A DNA stretch of 64,000 nucleotides from Candidatus Aminicenantota bacterium (GTDB lineage: Bacteria; Acidobacteriota; Aminicenantia; Aminicenantales; Aminicenantaceae): positions 3,221,388 to 3,285,387 of the forward strand of contig CP070825.1 in the NCBI GenBank assembly GCA_020344415.1, given 5' to 3'. How positions within the stretch are numbered: position 1 is the stretch's first letter; every line of letters starts with the position of its first letter. A program made the position numbers and the translations under genes. The notes under the pieces were generated by a model. It searched no databases, was not told where the DNA came from, and was given only the letters and a program-made list of their open reading frames with translations. Shown piece after piece: positions 54,419 through 62,546 of this stretch.

Positions 54419-54817
54419 ATGGAGAAGTTGTTTAAAAGATTGATTTTAGGCACTATCGCCTGTCTGGCACTTGTGTTCTTTGTCTTTAACGCATCATCTT
54501 TCACCCAGGAAAAAAAGGCTGAATCCAAGAAAGGTTATGAGGAGATAGTCGGAAAATACGAATTTGATATTGAGGGTCAGATAATGGTTATCGGTTTCTG
54601 GATTGAAGATGGAAAATTGATGGGTGGACCTGAAGGTGAAGAACCGACAGAATTAGAGCCTGTAGAAGGGGAAGAACTTAAATTCACTGCTACTACTTCT
54701 GAAGGACAGTATTTTGAAATAGCATTTGTTCGAGATGATAAAGGTAAGGTCACAAAATGTGTGATCAGTACTATGGGAATGGACTACGAAGGCACAAGGA
54801 TAAAAGAGGAAAAGTGA
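54419..54817 (+). CDS. Small secreted protein, unknown function
   Basis: 132 aa from the ATG at 54419, preceded by AAAGGAGG. Signal peptide (~1-30), then an acidic beta-rich domain (GKYEFDIEGQIMVIGFWIEDGKLMG is broken by a turn; EGQYFEIAFVRDDKGKVTKC) resembling short lipocalin- or DUF3471-like modules often found at the C-terminus of serine hydrolases. That similarity is by eye only. It is convergent with the 54845 gene. Confidence 0.6.
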   Translation: MEKLFKRLILGTIACLALVFFVFNASSFTQEKKAESKKGYEEIVGKYEFDIEGQIMVIGFWIEDGKLMGGPEGEEPTELEPVEGEELKFTATTSEGQYFEIAFVRDDKGKVTKCVISTMGMDYEGTRIKEEK

Positions 54818-54844
54818 TTGTATGCAATAATTGAATTCTAGGAA

Positions 54845-55555
54845 TCATTCTTCTATCATTTCGATAAATCTTTTTATTTCTTTTTTTATTTTTTCAAGTC
54901 TTTCTTTCTTTAATTGTTTGTATGACTCTTTCTGCTCTTCTGTTAATATCTTTTCGATAGCTTTTTCCGTTTCTTTCTGTTTTTGTATCATTGGCATCAT
55001 TCCAATCGGAAATCTCATTTCTCCCCTCATTCTCCAGCCTCCGTAAAATCTCATTTCTCCCCACATCTTCCCGGCCGGCATGCCTGATTCTTCGAAGATT
55101 TGTGCAATTTGTTTCACTTGATCTTTGGACAGATGAAGCCTTTCTTTTAGCATAGAGAATTCTTTATCCGGGTCTCTTTTTTTCATTGGGCGACCTCGGC
55201 GGGGCGGGCGACCTGGAAATCTCCGTTTGAGTCGTTCTTTTTGTTCGGGAGTCAATATCGGGTCTATTTCTGCTTTCATCGATTCTAATTCTGATTGCAT
55301 TTCATCAGTGAAATTTTCCCGGATCTCTGAAATCCGCTTGGCATGATTATCTAATATCTCTCTGATCATTTTGCTTTGCTTTGTGTCCGGTTCAAGGATC
55401 CTTTCATAAAAGGTCACAAAAAATTCCGGGCTTCGGCTTGATAAGATATTTCTAATCCGTTTTTGTGAGTAAGTTCTGTTCACCATGAAACCGAAAACAA
55501 TTCCCAGCGCTAAAGTAATGATAAAGACGAAGGTGATTTTTAATTTCATATTCAT
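54845..55555 (-). CDS. Membrane-anchored Spy/CpxP-like protein with two LTxxQ repeats
   Basis: 236 aa. An N-terminal helix (~7-25) anchors or exports it. It is rich in charged helices with two LTxxQ-type motifs, ILTPEQKERLK (~100) and ILTEEQKESYK (~210), which suggests an internally duplicated Spy fold. The middle carries Arg/Pro- and Met/Trp-rich stretches (PGRPPRRGRP; MWGEMRFYGGWRMRGEMRF). It is the third gene of the sigma/anti-sigma unit, 14 bp after the anti-sigma gene, so it is a likely effector or feedback part of that envelope response. Confidence 0.75.
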   Translation of the reverse strand: MNMKLKITFVFIITLALGIVFGFMVNRTYSQKRIRNILSSRSPEFFVTFYERILEPDTKQSKMIREILDNHAKRISEIRENFTDEMQSELESMKAEIDPILTPEQKERLKRRFPGRPPRRGRPMKKRDPDKEFSMLKERLHLSKDQVKQIAQIFEESGMPAGKMWGEMRFYGGWRMRGEMRFPIGMMPMIQKQKETEKAIEKILTEEQKESYKQLKKERLEKIKKEIKRFIEMIEE

Positions 55556-55569
55556 CTTATTTCTCCATT

Positions 55570-56001
55570 TTAAAATAGAGGCAACTGAAGAATTTCTTCA
55601 AACGCAGAATCGGAAGCGAAGAACACCTCTTCGGTGGAAAGAATATCTCCTATTCCCAGATTGTAGAGAATCAAAGCAGCCATGGCGACTGCACCGGCAA
55701 TGGCAAACGGCTTAAACACAGCTCTGAGTGTTTCATAGAAAGTCTCCGTCTCGGTTTTTTCACTGAGTGCATCAATCCGGGCCATTACTCTTTCTGCAAA
55801 AAATGGCTTAAAGGACTGTGCAGCACTTTCAGAAATAGCCTTCCGCTGTGCGAGAATCTTTTCTTTTTCCTGCCGAAGCTGTTCAGAATTTATAAGTGCT
55901 TCTTCGAGCTCGTTTCTCTCCTTTTCGTCTAAATCATCATCAAAAGACCGGTAAAGAAGTTTTAAGATTCTTTCGTTCGTACCTTTCCCTTTTTTGTTCA
56001 T
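55570..56001 (-). CDS. Anti-sigma factor, single-pass membrane protein
   Basis: 143 aa. The N-terminal cytoplasmic helical part (FDDDLDEKERNELEEALINS) resembles the anti-sigma domain of RskA/RseA-like proteins but lacks the His-Cys zinc motif. A membrane helix sits at about 96-114 and a short periplasmic tail of ~28 residues follows. Its ATG overlaps the sigma gene stop by 4 bp, as usual for sigma/anti-sigma pairs. Release is expected by proteolysis in the membrane. Confidence 0.8.
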   Translation of the reverse strand: MNKKGKGTNERILKLLYRSFDDDLDEKERNELEEALINSEQLRQEKEKILAQRKAISESAAQSFKPFFAERVMARIDALSEKTETETFYETLRAVFKPFAIAGAVAMAALILYNLGIGDILSTEEVFFASDSAFEEILQLPLF

Positions 56002-56558
56002 GATTCTCCCCCATATAAAGGTGTTAGAATCTCTTTGAGCCTCATCTGAGCCCTGGCCAGGCGCGACAGAACGGTTCCGAGCGGAAGACTTAAAATGTTT
56101 GCAGTTTCCTTGGTGGAATACCCATTAATCAACCTAAGAACTATGACAGAGCGGAGCTTTGGCTCAAGTTTTTCGATGCCCCGTTGGACGATTTCCTTAA
56201 TATCTTTATTTTTCATTGCGCTATTTTTGTCAGGAACATTTTCAATTTTTTCTTCAGATTTTGAGGAAAAGAGTTTCCTCCCCCGCTGGCGTCGTTTGAG
56301 TTCATTTAGAGAAAGATTAATCGCAATTCGGGTCAAATATGTCCCGACGCTGGCATCTCCTCTAAATTTATCTAGGGACCGATAAAATCGGATAAAAGTC
56401 TCCTGTCCGATATCTTCTGCCTCTGTGCAATATCCTAACATGCCGATCACGGTTGCCGCCACCTGACGTTCAAATTTTTTTATGATTGCATTAAAAGCAT
56501 TATTATCCCCCTCCCATGCCCGTGCAGTTAATTCCTGATCGTTATCGTTCAGCTTCAT
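55998..56558 (-). CDS. ECF-type RNA polymerase sigma factor
   Basis: 186 aa. Region 2 (AWEGDNNAFNAIIKKFE, GYCTEAEDIGQETFIRFYRSL, YLTRIAINLSLNELKRR) and region 4 (LEPKLRSVIVLRLINGYSTKETANILSLPLGTV is broken into the usual helices; LSRLARAQMRLKE) are complete, with no region 1.1 or 3. It is first of a three-gene unit with an anti-sigma factor and a Spy-like protein, so envelope stress is the likely signal. Confidence 0.93.
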   Translation of the reverse strand: MKLNDNDQELTARAWEGDNNAFNAIIKKFERQVAATVIGMLGYCTEAEDIGQETFIRFYRSLDKFRGDASVGTYLTRIAINLSLNELKRRQRGRKLFSSKSEEKIENVPDKNSAMKNKDIKEIVQRGIEKLEPKLRSVIVLRLINGYSTKETANILSLPLGTVLSRLARAQMRLKEILTPLYGGES

Positions 56559-56728
56559 CTCCTGCTAATATCGACTGATTTTCTCTTCTGGAGACTCTCT
56601 TTTGGGTCTACACTCAATTTGACAACAGATTTGCCCTTTTTATTCCACATAATTGTAAAATATTTATTTTTAATAGAAAAGGGGTAGAAAAGTAGCCCGT
56701 CCCCTTTTTCTCTTTTTTAAGAAATATA
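56559..56728. other. Divergent spacer between the sigma unit and the third C69 gene
   Basis: It contains an inverted module A arm (AAAGTAGCCCGTCCCCTTTTT, split at about 56690-56710). No convincing ECF-type promoter could be picked for the sigma gene. Confidence 0.4.
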
Positions 56729-56757
56729 TTGACACCAAAATTTTCATTATTGATAAT
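56729..56757 (+). promoter_or_regulatory. Strong sigma-70-type promoter for C69 paralog 3
   Basis: TTGACA (56729-56734), 17-bp spacer, GATAAT (56752-56757): a full consensus -35 and a 5/6 -10. The transcript would begin inside the hairpin repeat at 56757-56800. Confidence 0.65.
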
Positions 56758-56800
56758 TAACCTGGATTATTCGCTTGGCATTTTTTATGAATAATTCAGG
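56757..56800 (+). repeat. Short hairpin form of the TTAAC..TGAATTATTCA repeat family
   Basis: TTAACCTGGATTATTC (56757-56772) pairs with GAATAATTCAGG (56789-56800), one mismatch, across a loop GCTTGGCATTTTTTAT. It occupies the first ~40 nt of the predicted leader of the C69 gene. Confidence 0.7.
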
Positions 56801-56828
56801 AAAAAAAAGCAAAAAAAAGGAGAGTACT

Positions 56829-58451
56829 ATGAAAAACTTAAATTTTAAAAGCACAAAGATGCGGCTGACTGTTTTATTGGTTTTGCCCCTTATAGCTGGG
56901 TTATTTCTGTTGTTTTCCCAATTCAACCGGGAAAAGCCCTTTGAATGGGAGGATTGGGATTCGGGCTGTACGAGCATAATGGTCGGGCGCCAGGCCACAA
57001 CTGACGGTTCAGTAATCACCGCTCACTCATGCGACGGGAATTATCGAACCTGGTTGAATATCGTGCCTCATAAAAAACATCCGGAAGGAGCCACGAATAA
57101 GATTTACTCCGGCAAAATGCATACGGAAACATCATGGGATTTAAGAGGTATTTTATTAAGAGGCGAGATTCCCGAGGTCGAAGAGACCTATGCCTTTATG
57201 AATGTAGCCTATCCATGCATGAACGAAAAACAGCTCGCAATCGGAGAGACAACTATTGGAGGGAGAAGAGAGCTCTATAACAGTGAGGGAATGTTCATGA
57301 TCGAGGAAATTGAACGTCTTATGCTGGAAAGATGCACCACCGCCAGGGATGCAATCAAATTAGCTGGCGAGCTCGTCAAAAAGTATGGTTATGGCGATAG
57401 AGGTGAATGCATAACCATAGCAGACCCGAAAGAAGTCTGGCATTTTGAGATTTTCGGCGCCGGTCCTTTGGAAAAAGGGGCAGTATGGGCAGCCGCCCGT
57501 ATTCCCGATGACCATGTCGGCGTCTCGGCGAATATCCCAAGAATAGCAGAATTGGACCTGGATAATCCCGATTATTATATGGCCTCTGATAATGTGTTCC
57601 GTGTTGCAGAGGAAATGGGCTGGTGGGATCCTAAGAGTGGAGAACCGTTTAAATTCTGGAAAGCCTACAGTGGAAGAAGGCCCTTTTCGACCAGAGAGTA
57701 TTTTGTGCTAAGCGCTATGGCTCCCTCACTCAACTTAAATGAAAAAGCAGAAGAACTTCCATTTTATGTAAAGCCCGATAAAAAAGTTTCAATAAGGGAT
57801 GTTTTGGCATTCTACAGGCAAACATATGCAGGGACAGAATTTGATGCGACGAAAAATCTAATGGTGAAAAAAAGAAGAAGCGAAGAAATGGAGAAGAGTC
57901 CGATTGCCAATCCTTGGATGACCCGTGATATGTTTAACCTTTTGAATACACTAAAGCCGGGTGCAGTACGGCGATATCGAACAATTGCAATATCGGGCTG
58001 TTCTTACTCTGAAGTACTTCAATGTCGAGAATGGCTGCCTGACCCTGTCGGAGGAATTGCCTGGTTTGCTTTCGACAATCCAGGTCAAAGCGCAAGAATC
58101 CCGATCTTTTCAGGCGTAACAGAGCTTCTCCCGAGTTTTGAAATTTGTGACCAGCACAGATTTCGTACTGATTCCGCTGCCTGGGCTTTCAGGCGCGCCA
58201 ATCGTCTTGCCACAGTAGGGTGGGGACGTGCGAAGAAAGATATCGAGGGAGCCATAAAAGAGTTCGAGGTAAAAGCTTTTATGGATTTGCCGGATATTGA
58301 GAAGAAAGCCGTGGAACTTTATAAAAACGGGGAGGTGGCCAAGCTAAAGGAATACCTGACCAAATATACCAATGATTTTGCCCGTGCGGCGATAAATAAA
58401 TACTGGGAGCTTGGAGATAAATTCTTCCATATGTTTAAATGGGGATTTTGA
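56829..58451 (+). CDS. Secreted C69 family dipeptidase, paralog 3
   Basis: 540 aa from the ATG at 56829 (AAAGGAGAG upstream); an open frame from 56775 starts within the repeat and is not used. A signal anchor (~12-30) is followed by WDSGCTSIMVGRQATTDGSV with nucleophile Cys47, YGDRGECITIADPKEVWHFEI, RIPDDHVGVSANIPRI and LQCREWLPDPVGGIAWFAFDNP. It is shorter and clearly diverged from the tandem pair at 47-51 kb and lacks their N-terminal Cys-rich segment and KKKK tail. Expected to be a periplasmic dipeptidase. Confidence 0.87.
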   Translation: MKNLNFKSTKMRLTVLLVLPLIAGLFLLFSQFNREKPFEWEDWDSGCTSIMVGRQATTDGSVITAHSCDGNYRTWLNIVPHKKHPEGATNKIYSGKMHTETSWDLRGILLRGEIPEVEETYAFMNVAYPCMNEKQLAIGETTIGGRRELYNSEGMFMIEEIERLMLERCTTARDAIKLAGELVKKYGYGDRGECITIADPKEVWHFEIFGAGPLEKGAVWAAARIPDDHVGVSANIPRIAELDLDNPDYYMASDNVFRVAEEMGWWDPKSGEPFKFWKAYSGRRPFSTREYFVLSAMAPSLNLNEKAEELPFYVKPDKKVSIRDVLAFYRQTYAGTEFDATKNLMVKKRRSEEMEKSPIANPWMTRDMFNLLNTLKPGAVRRYRTIAISGCSYSEVLQCREWLPDPVGGIAWFAFDNPGQSARIPIFSGVTELLPSFEICDQHRFRTDSAAWAFRRANRLATVGWGRAKKDIEGAIKEFEVKAFMDLPDIEKKAVELYKNGEVAKLKEYLTKYTNDFARAAINKYWELGDKFFHMFKWGF

Positions 58452-58902
58452 TAAAGTAGATATCCCGTTTTTAGAGACCTCATTAGGAATTTCCCCGTCA
58501 GGCAGTTACTGAATTTTTAGATACCTTTAATAACTTTCTGATTTTTTTCGATAAGTTTTAGACTAAGTCTCCTAAAATTCGCTCAATTAATACCCTTTAT
58601 TTCAATGGATTTTTATGCTTTAGTCTATCCAGATTAGTTTTTTAGGTTGCGGAATTACTCTCAGAATCGTCTTGAAAAGTTCCATATCTCCAGCTTTTAT
58701 TTCACTTTAAGCAAAAAAAGGGGGATCTTAACAAACTCTTAACAAACCTTTGACATCTTTTTGACAACTTCTTGTCCAAGAAGATTTATTTTATCTGTGA
58801 TGAAAAGGTCGGAAGATGGTTTTGAGATGGAGAGAAAGAAGATGAAGAAAGGCTCGGAAAGAATCAACGCTAAATAATCAAGAATGATTCCCAAAGGGGG
58901 GT
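58452..58902. other. Leader and regulatory spacer of the right-hand cluster
   Basis: AT-rich with no gene in its first half. It holds the 11-bp-period hexamer array at 58728-58766 and a leader of about 110 nt. Within the leader, an ATG at 58800 opens a 25-codon frame (to 58877) rich in Lys/Glu, without a ribosome site; it may be chance. Confidence 0.5.
58728..58790 (+). promoter_or_regulatory. PhoB/PhoP-type direct-repeat box with overlapping promoter
   Basis: Hexamers TTAACA (58728), TTAACA (58739), TTGACA (58750) and TTGACA (58761) stand exactly 11 bp apart, so all face one side of the helix. OmpR/PhoB-family regulators bind tandem sites of this geometry (TTAACA-like in PhoP boxes, CTTAACCT-type in cyanobacterial ones). 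The last hexamer also acts as a -35, with TTTATT at 58785-58790 as -10 (18-bp spacer). The regulator is not in the window. Confidence 0.6.
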
Positions 58903-59751
58903 ATGATGGGAACTCAAACAAAAAAAATTGACTCAACTGCGAGTAAAAATAAAAACAGGCGCATCCTGCCGTTGGCAGTGGCTTTCATTTCTTTCCTGTT
59001 TCTCGGATCGATTCACTCAACATCTGTTCAGACATTCTCGCATAACAACACACCTTTTAGAGATGGTGAGATGTTGCGCTATAAGGTTAAGTGGAGTTTC
59101 ATTCGAATAGGGACTGTTGAAATCACACAACAGGCTGTGGATTCGTCGTTTTTTCCCAAATATCTGGTTCAATTAGAAGCTAAATCTACCAAAATCAAGG
59201 TTATCCTTCATTCTCATTCCTTGACTAGCACTGATTTTGTGCTTGAACAAGGCAGAGAAAGAATTACAGCTTACAAATACGATTTCCAAAAACGTCTCAT
59301 CCTAATGGAAAAAAGGGAAAACGGAACTTTGGTTCGGCGCACGGGGCTTTCTTATGAGAGTGATTATTATGATCTGCTGGGCGTGATTATGGTGATGCGC
59401 TGTCTCTCAGCATCTGAGGCTCGCCTCACTTTGCCTACGGTTGTAGATTTCAAGATAAAAAACACTGACCTGCATTTTACCGATGAGCTAAAGAAAATAA
59501 AAATTTCTGCTTTCAATCAGCCTGTTCAGGCCCGTCGGGTCAGGGGGAATGCCAACTGGAAGGGCTTAGCCGATGTCTCCGGGCCATTTAATGCGTGGAT
59601 CAGCGCTGATGAGGCAGCTATCCCACTAAAAATAAAACTCAAGGCTTCTCTTGGGTCGGTTTCTCTGGAATTAGAACGGATTCATCGACCTGACTGGAGA
59701 TGGACAGATGAAAAACCAAGACCTGTGCGTGTCTCATCGAAGGGGGATTAA
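58903..59751 (+). CDS. DUF3108 family secreted protein
   Basis: 282 aa; ATG at 58903 or, better spaced from AAAGGGGGG, 58906. An N-terminal helix (~24-42) exports it. FRDGEMLRYKVKWSFIRIGTVEI is the opening of DUF3108, followed by alternating beta strands (KYLVQLEAKSTK, ITAYKYDFQKRLILMEKREN) and WISADEAAIPLKIKLKASLGSVSLEL near the end. DUF3108 proteins are beta-rich periplasmic proteins, probably of a lipid- or LPS-binding-like fold, with no assigned function. It is the first gene of a same-strand cluster, 4 bp before an SDR gene. Confidence 0.8.
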   Translation: MMGTQTKKIDSTASKNKNRRILPLAVAFISFLFLGSIHSTSVQTFSHNNTPFRDGEMLRYKVKWSFIRIGTVEITQQAVDSSFFPKYLVQLEAKSTKIKVILHSHSLTSTDFVLEQGRERITAYKYDFQKRLILMEKRENGTLVRRTGLSYESDYYDLLGVIMVMRCLSASEARLTLPTVVDFKIKNTDLHFTDELKKIKISAFNQPVQARRVRGNANWKGLADVSGPFNAWISADEAAIPLKIKLKASLGSVSLELERIHRPDWRWTDEKPRPVRVSSKGD

Positions 59752-59755
59752 AACT

Positions 59756-60754
59756 ATGAAAGTTCTTGTCACTGGTGCAACAGGGTTTATTGGTAGCGAG
59801 CTGACGCGATTTCTCAGCTCTCAGGGGCATTCTGTACGAGCAATGTGTCGATCAAAATCGAATATTGATGTCCTTTCCAATGACTCTGTTCAAGTTTGCT
59901 GGGGAAATGTGCTGGATTCTTCCAGTGTTAAAAAGGCTGTAGATGGATGTGATTGCGTTTTTCATTTAGCAGCCTATGCCAAGAATTGGGCCAAGGACTC
60001 TCGTACATTTTTTGAAGTGAATGTTACAGGTACCAAAAATGTACTGGACGCCTCCCGCCAGGCTAAAGTGAAAAAAGTAGTTGTTACCTCCTCTGCCGTG
60101 ACGTTCGGCCCGTCTAACGGCGTGTCAGTAAAAGAATCCGATAAACGAACGGCCGAATTTTTCACAGAATATGAACGCAATAAATTTTATGCTGAAGAAT
60201 TAGTTACAGACCATGCAGGTAATGGCCTGCCAGTAGTGATCGTGAATCCTACTCGGGTATTCGGACCTGGATTGCTCACCGAAGGGAATTCTGCGACAAC
60301 GATGACTCAGCAATATCTGGAGGGAAAATGGCGGCTGATCCTTGGCGATGGTTCTAGTGTGGGCAACTATGCTTCTGTGGAAGATGTCGTGCGCGGACAT
60401 TGGCTTGCCCTTCTGCACGGTCGTCCGGGCGAGAAGTACATACTTGGTGGCGAAAACCTCAGTTATAACGAGTTCTTTAGAGTGCTGGCGAAAATCTCTC
60501 GGAAACGCTATCAGATGATTCATGTGCCCGTTTGGGCAGCTCTGGCGATTTCTAATGTCGTAGAGCTGAGGGCAAGATGGTTCGGTTACTATCCCTTGAT
60601 TACCCCGCCTTGGGTAAGAACATTCATTGCAGATTGGGCATTTTCTTCTGAAAAGGCGCAGAGAGAACTGGGCTATACGATCACGCCATTTCGGAAAGTT
60701 CTTCAAAAAACCGTCCTATGGCTCAATCAAATTTCAAACAAATCTGGGAGGTAA
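59756..60754 (+). CDS. Extended SDR: NAD(P)-dependent epimerase/reductase, copy 1
   Basis: 332 aa from the ATG at 59756; upstream in-frame ATGs lie inside the DUF3108 gene. VTGATGFIGSELTRFL is the Rossmann GxxGxxG. The catalytic YERNK (Tyr and Lys) follows a conserved Ser (VTSSAVTFGPS), and NPTRVFGPG is the substrate-loop motif of the dihydroflavonol-reductase/HpnA/3-beta-HSD-like subgroup. The C-terminus ending with WVRTFIADWAFSSEKAQRELGY is typical of that group. Such enzymes act on sugar nucleotides, sterol-like or polyketide/fatty substrates. Here the lipid-type neighbours favour a lipid or prenyl intermediate. Confidence 0.85.
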   Translation: MKVLVTGATGFIGSELTRFLSSQGHSVRAMCRSKSNIDVLSNDSVQVCWGNVLDSSSVKKAVDGCDCVFHLAAYAKNWAKDSRTFFEVNVTGTKNVLDASRQAKVKKVVVTSSAVTFGPSNGVSVKESDKRTAEFFTEYERNKFYAEELVTDHAGNGLPVVIVNPTRVFGPGLLTEGNSATTMTQQYLEGKWRLILGDGSSVGNYASVEDVVRGHWLALLHGRPGEKYILGGENLSYNEFFRVLAKISRKRYQMIHVPVWAALAISNVVELRARWFGYYPLITPPWVRTFIADWAFSSEKAQRELGYTITPFRKVLQKTVLWLNQISNKSGR

Positions 60755-60758
60755 GGCA

Positions 60759-61472
60759 ATGAAATCTTTGATAGGCACCATAAATCCTGGTCCGTTATGC
60801 AAATCCGAACAGATAAAACCTACAGTAATTTTAATACTTTCAGCACTGCTGCCTACAATTCACCGCTATTTCGGCTCGATAGAATTCATGCGCCAGGCAT
60901 CCCCTTCCATGAGTGATTTTGATACCGCATTTTATATGTTCGGGACCGCATTCTTGCTGATGGGAATCTTACCTTTAGCCATCATCCATTTCGTCTTTCG
61001 AGAGCCTTTGAAAACATATGGCCTCCAGCTGGGTGATTGGCGAAAGGGTTTACCCGTTGCAGCTATTCTCTTCATATTGATTGCAGGATTCATGCTTTAT
61101 CCCAGTTCACAAACGGGGGAGATGAGCGAGTTTTATCCTTTTGATAAAAGCGCTGGAGATTCAGTATTTGCTTTTGTTCGTTTCGAGGCACTGCGCGGCG
61201 TGTTGTTTTATACAGCATGGGAATTCTTCTTCCGCGGCTTCATGCTGTTTGGATTGCGAAGATATTTGGGGGATTGGATGGCCATTTGTATCCAAACAAT
61301 CCCTTCGTGTTTATGGCACATAGGTACGCCGACTGGAGAGATTTTTGCCTCGATTTTAGGGGGGATTTTATTCGGAGTTTTTGCCATCCGTACACGGTCT
61401 ATCCTGTGGGCCTTCTTGCTTCACTGGCTTATCGGAATAGGAATGGATCTGTTTATTGTTATGAGGTTTTAG
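60759..61472 (+). CDS. CPBP family (CAAX/ABI) intramembrane metalloprotease
   Basis: 237 aa from the ATG at 60759 with GGGAGGT upstream. Six or so membrane helices. Motif 1 WEFFFRGFMLFGL (the EExxxR-type site, here with a single Glu), motif 2 SCLWHIGTP (His) and motif 3 HWLIGIGMD. The usual second Glu of motif 1 is Phe here, so activity may be altered. Family members process prenylated or other membrane proteins, or protect from bacteriocins. It sits between two SDR genes, 4 bp after the first. Confidence 0.8.
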   Translation: MKSLIGTINPGPLCKSEQIKPTVILILSALLPTIHRYFGSIEFMRQASPSMSDFDTAFYMFGTAFLLMGILPLAIIHFVFREPLKTYGLQLGDWRKGLPVAAILFILIAGFMLYPSSQTGEMSEFYPFDKSAGDSVFAFVRFEALRGVLFYTAWEFFFRGFMLFGLRRYLGDWMAICIQTIPSCLWHIGTPTGEIFASILGGILFGVFAIRTRSILWAFLLHWLIGIGMDLFIVMRF

Positions 61473-61503
61473 TCAGCAACATAAAAAAAAGGGAGGTGTC
61501 GTC

Positions 61504-62484
61504 ATGAAAGTTTTAGTCACCGGAGGAACCGGATTTATTGGGAGCCGTTTGGTGGAGCGCCTCGTTCAACAGGGACACGAGGTGCGCCTAGTGGCAAAAG
61601 ACCGTTTAAATTCTGTCTTCCTTGAATCCCTTGGGATTGAGCTGGTTTTGGGGGACTTAAATGATGGGATGAACTTGGATGCGATGGTGGAGGATGCTGA
61701 GTGCATCTATCATCTGGCTGGCATGGTAAGAGCCAGATTTAACAGAGACTATTATGAGGGGAATTATCTGGCTACAAAGAATTTTCTCAAAGTTTGTGCT
61801 CGATCATCGAAGAATCTCAAACGATTTGTGTTTGTCAGCAGTCTGGCGGCTGCGGGTCCTTCCAGGAATGGTAAACTCCTTACAGAAGATGCCCCGTGCC
61901 GTCCGGTCTCTCATTATGGAAGGAGCAAGATGTTGGCGGAGGAGGAAGTGTTGCGATATCGGGATAAGTTACCCGTCACTATTGTTCGCCCTTCAGCTGT
62001 TTATGGTCCTCGTGATAGGGAGATGTATCAATATATCCTTTTAGTCAAAAAACACCTTCAACCTCTAGTTGGCTTTGGTACAAAGTGGCTAAATCTTATT
62101 TATGTGGATGATCTGGCAGAAGGATTGTTACTAGCTGGTGAACATCCTAACGCAGAAGATGAGACGTTTTTCATCGCGAGCGAAGCTCCTTATGCTACTG
62201 CTGAAATGGGCAATGCAATTGCTGCCATCCTGGACCTCAGGCCGATCCCCATTCATATTCCCCATTTTGTGGTTTTTTCTGTGGGTGCTATAGGAGAGGG
62301 CATAGCCAAGCTTACTGGCAAACCGATATTTTTCACTATCCAGAAGGCAAGAGAATCAGTTCAGCCAGGCTGGATTTGTTCTGTACAAAAAGCGAAGTCC
62401 CGATTGGGATTTTCCCAACGCGTTTCCTTGTTAGAAGGCATGAGAAGAACATACAGATGGTATGAAGAAAGCGGCTGGCTGTGA
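61504..62484 (+). CDS. Extended SDR: NAD(P)-dependent epimerase/reductase, copy 2
   Basis: 326 aa, GGGAGGTG 5 nt upstream. VTGGTGFIGSRLVERL (Rossmann), FVSSLAAAGPS (catalytic Ser), HYGRSKMLAEEE (Tyr/Lys) and RPSAVYGPRDREMYQY are all present. Related to copy 1 but clearly diverged, so the two probably catalyse successive or different steps rather than being a recent duplication. Cytoplasmic. It follows the CPBP gene by 31 bp. Confidence 0.87.
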   Translation: MKVLVTGGTGFIGSRLVERLVQQGHEVRLVAKDRLNSVFLESLGIELVLGDLNDGMNLDAMVEDAECIYHLAGMVRARFNRDYYEGNYLATKNFLKVCARSSKNLKRFVFVSSLAAAGPSRNGKLLTEDAPCRPVSHYGRSKMLAEEEVLRYRDKLPVTIVRPSAVYGPRDREMYQYILLVKKHLQPLVGFGTKWLNLIYVDDLAEGLLLAGEHPNAEDETFFIASEAPYATAEMGNAIAAILDLRPIPIHIPHFVVFSVGAIGEGIAKLTGKPIFFTIQKARESVQPGWICSVQKAKSRLGFSQRVSLLEGMRRTYRWYEESGWL

Positions 62485-62546
62485 CTATGACGATGTTGCT
62501 TTATTTAGAGTAACTTTAAGAAACATGAGTATTAGGGGGGTTGATG

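Noticed and set aside
58739..58936. 65-codon minus-strand open frame over the hexamer array
   Set aside because: No ribosome site, overlaps the promoter region and the DUF3108 start, composition not coding-like.
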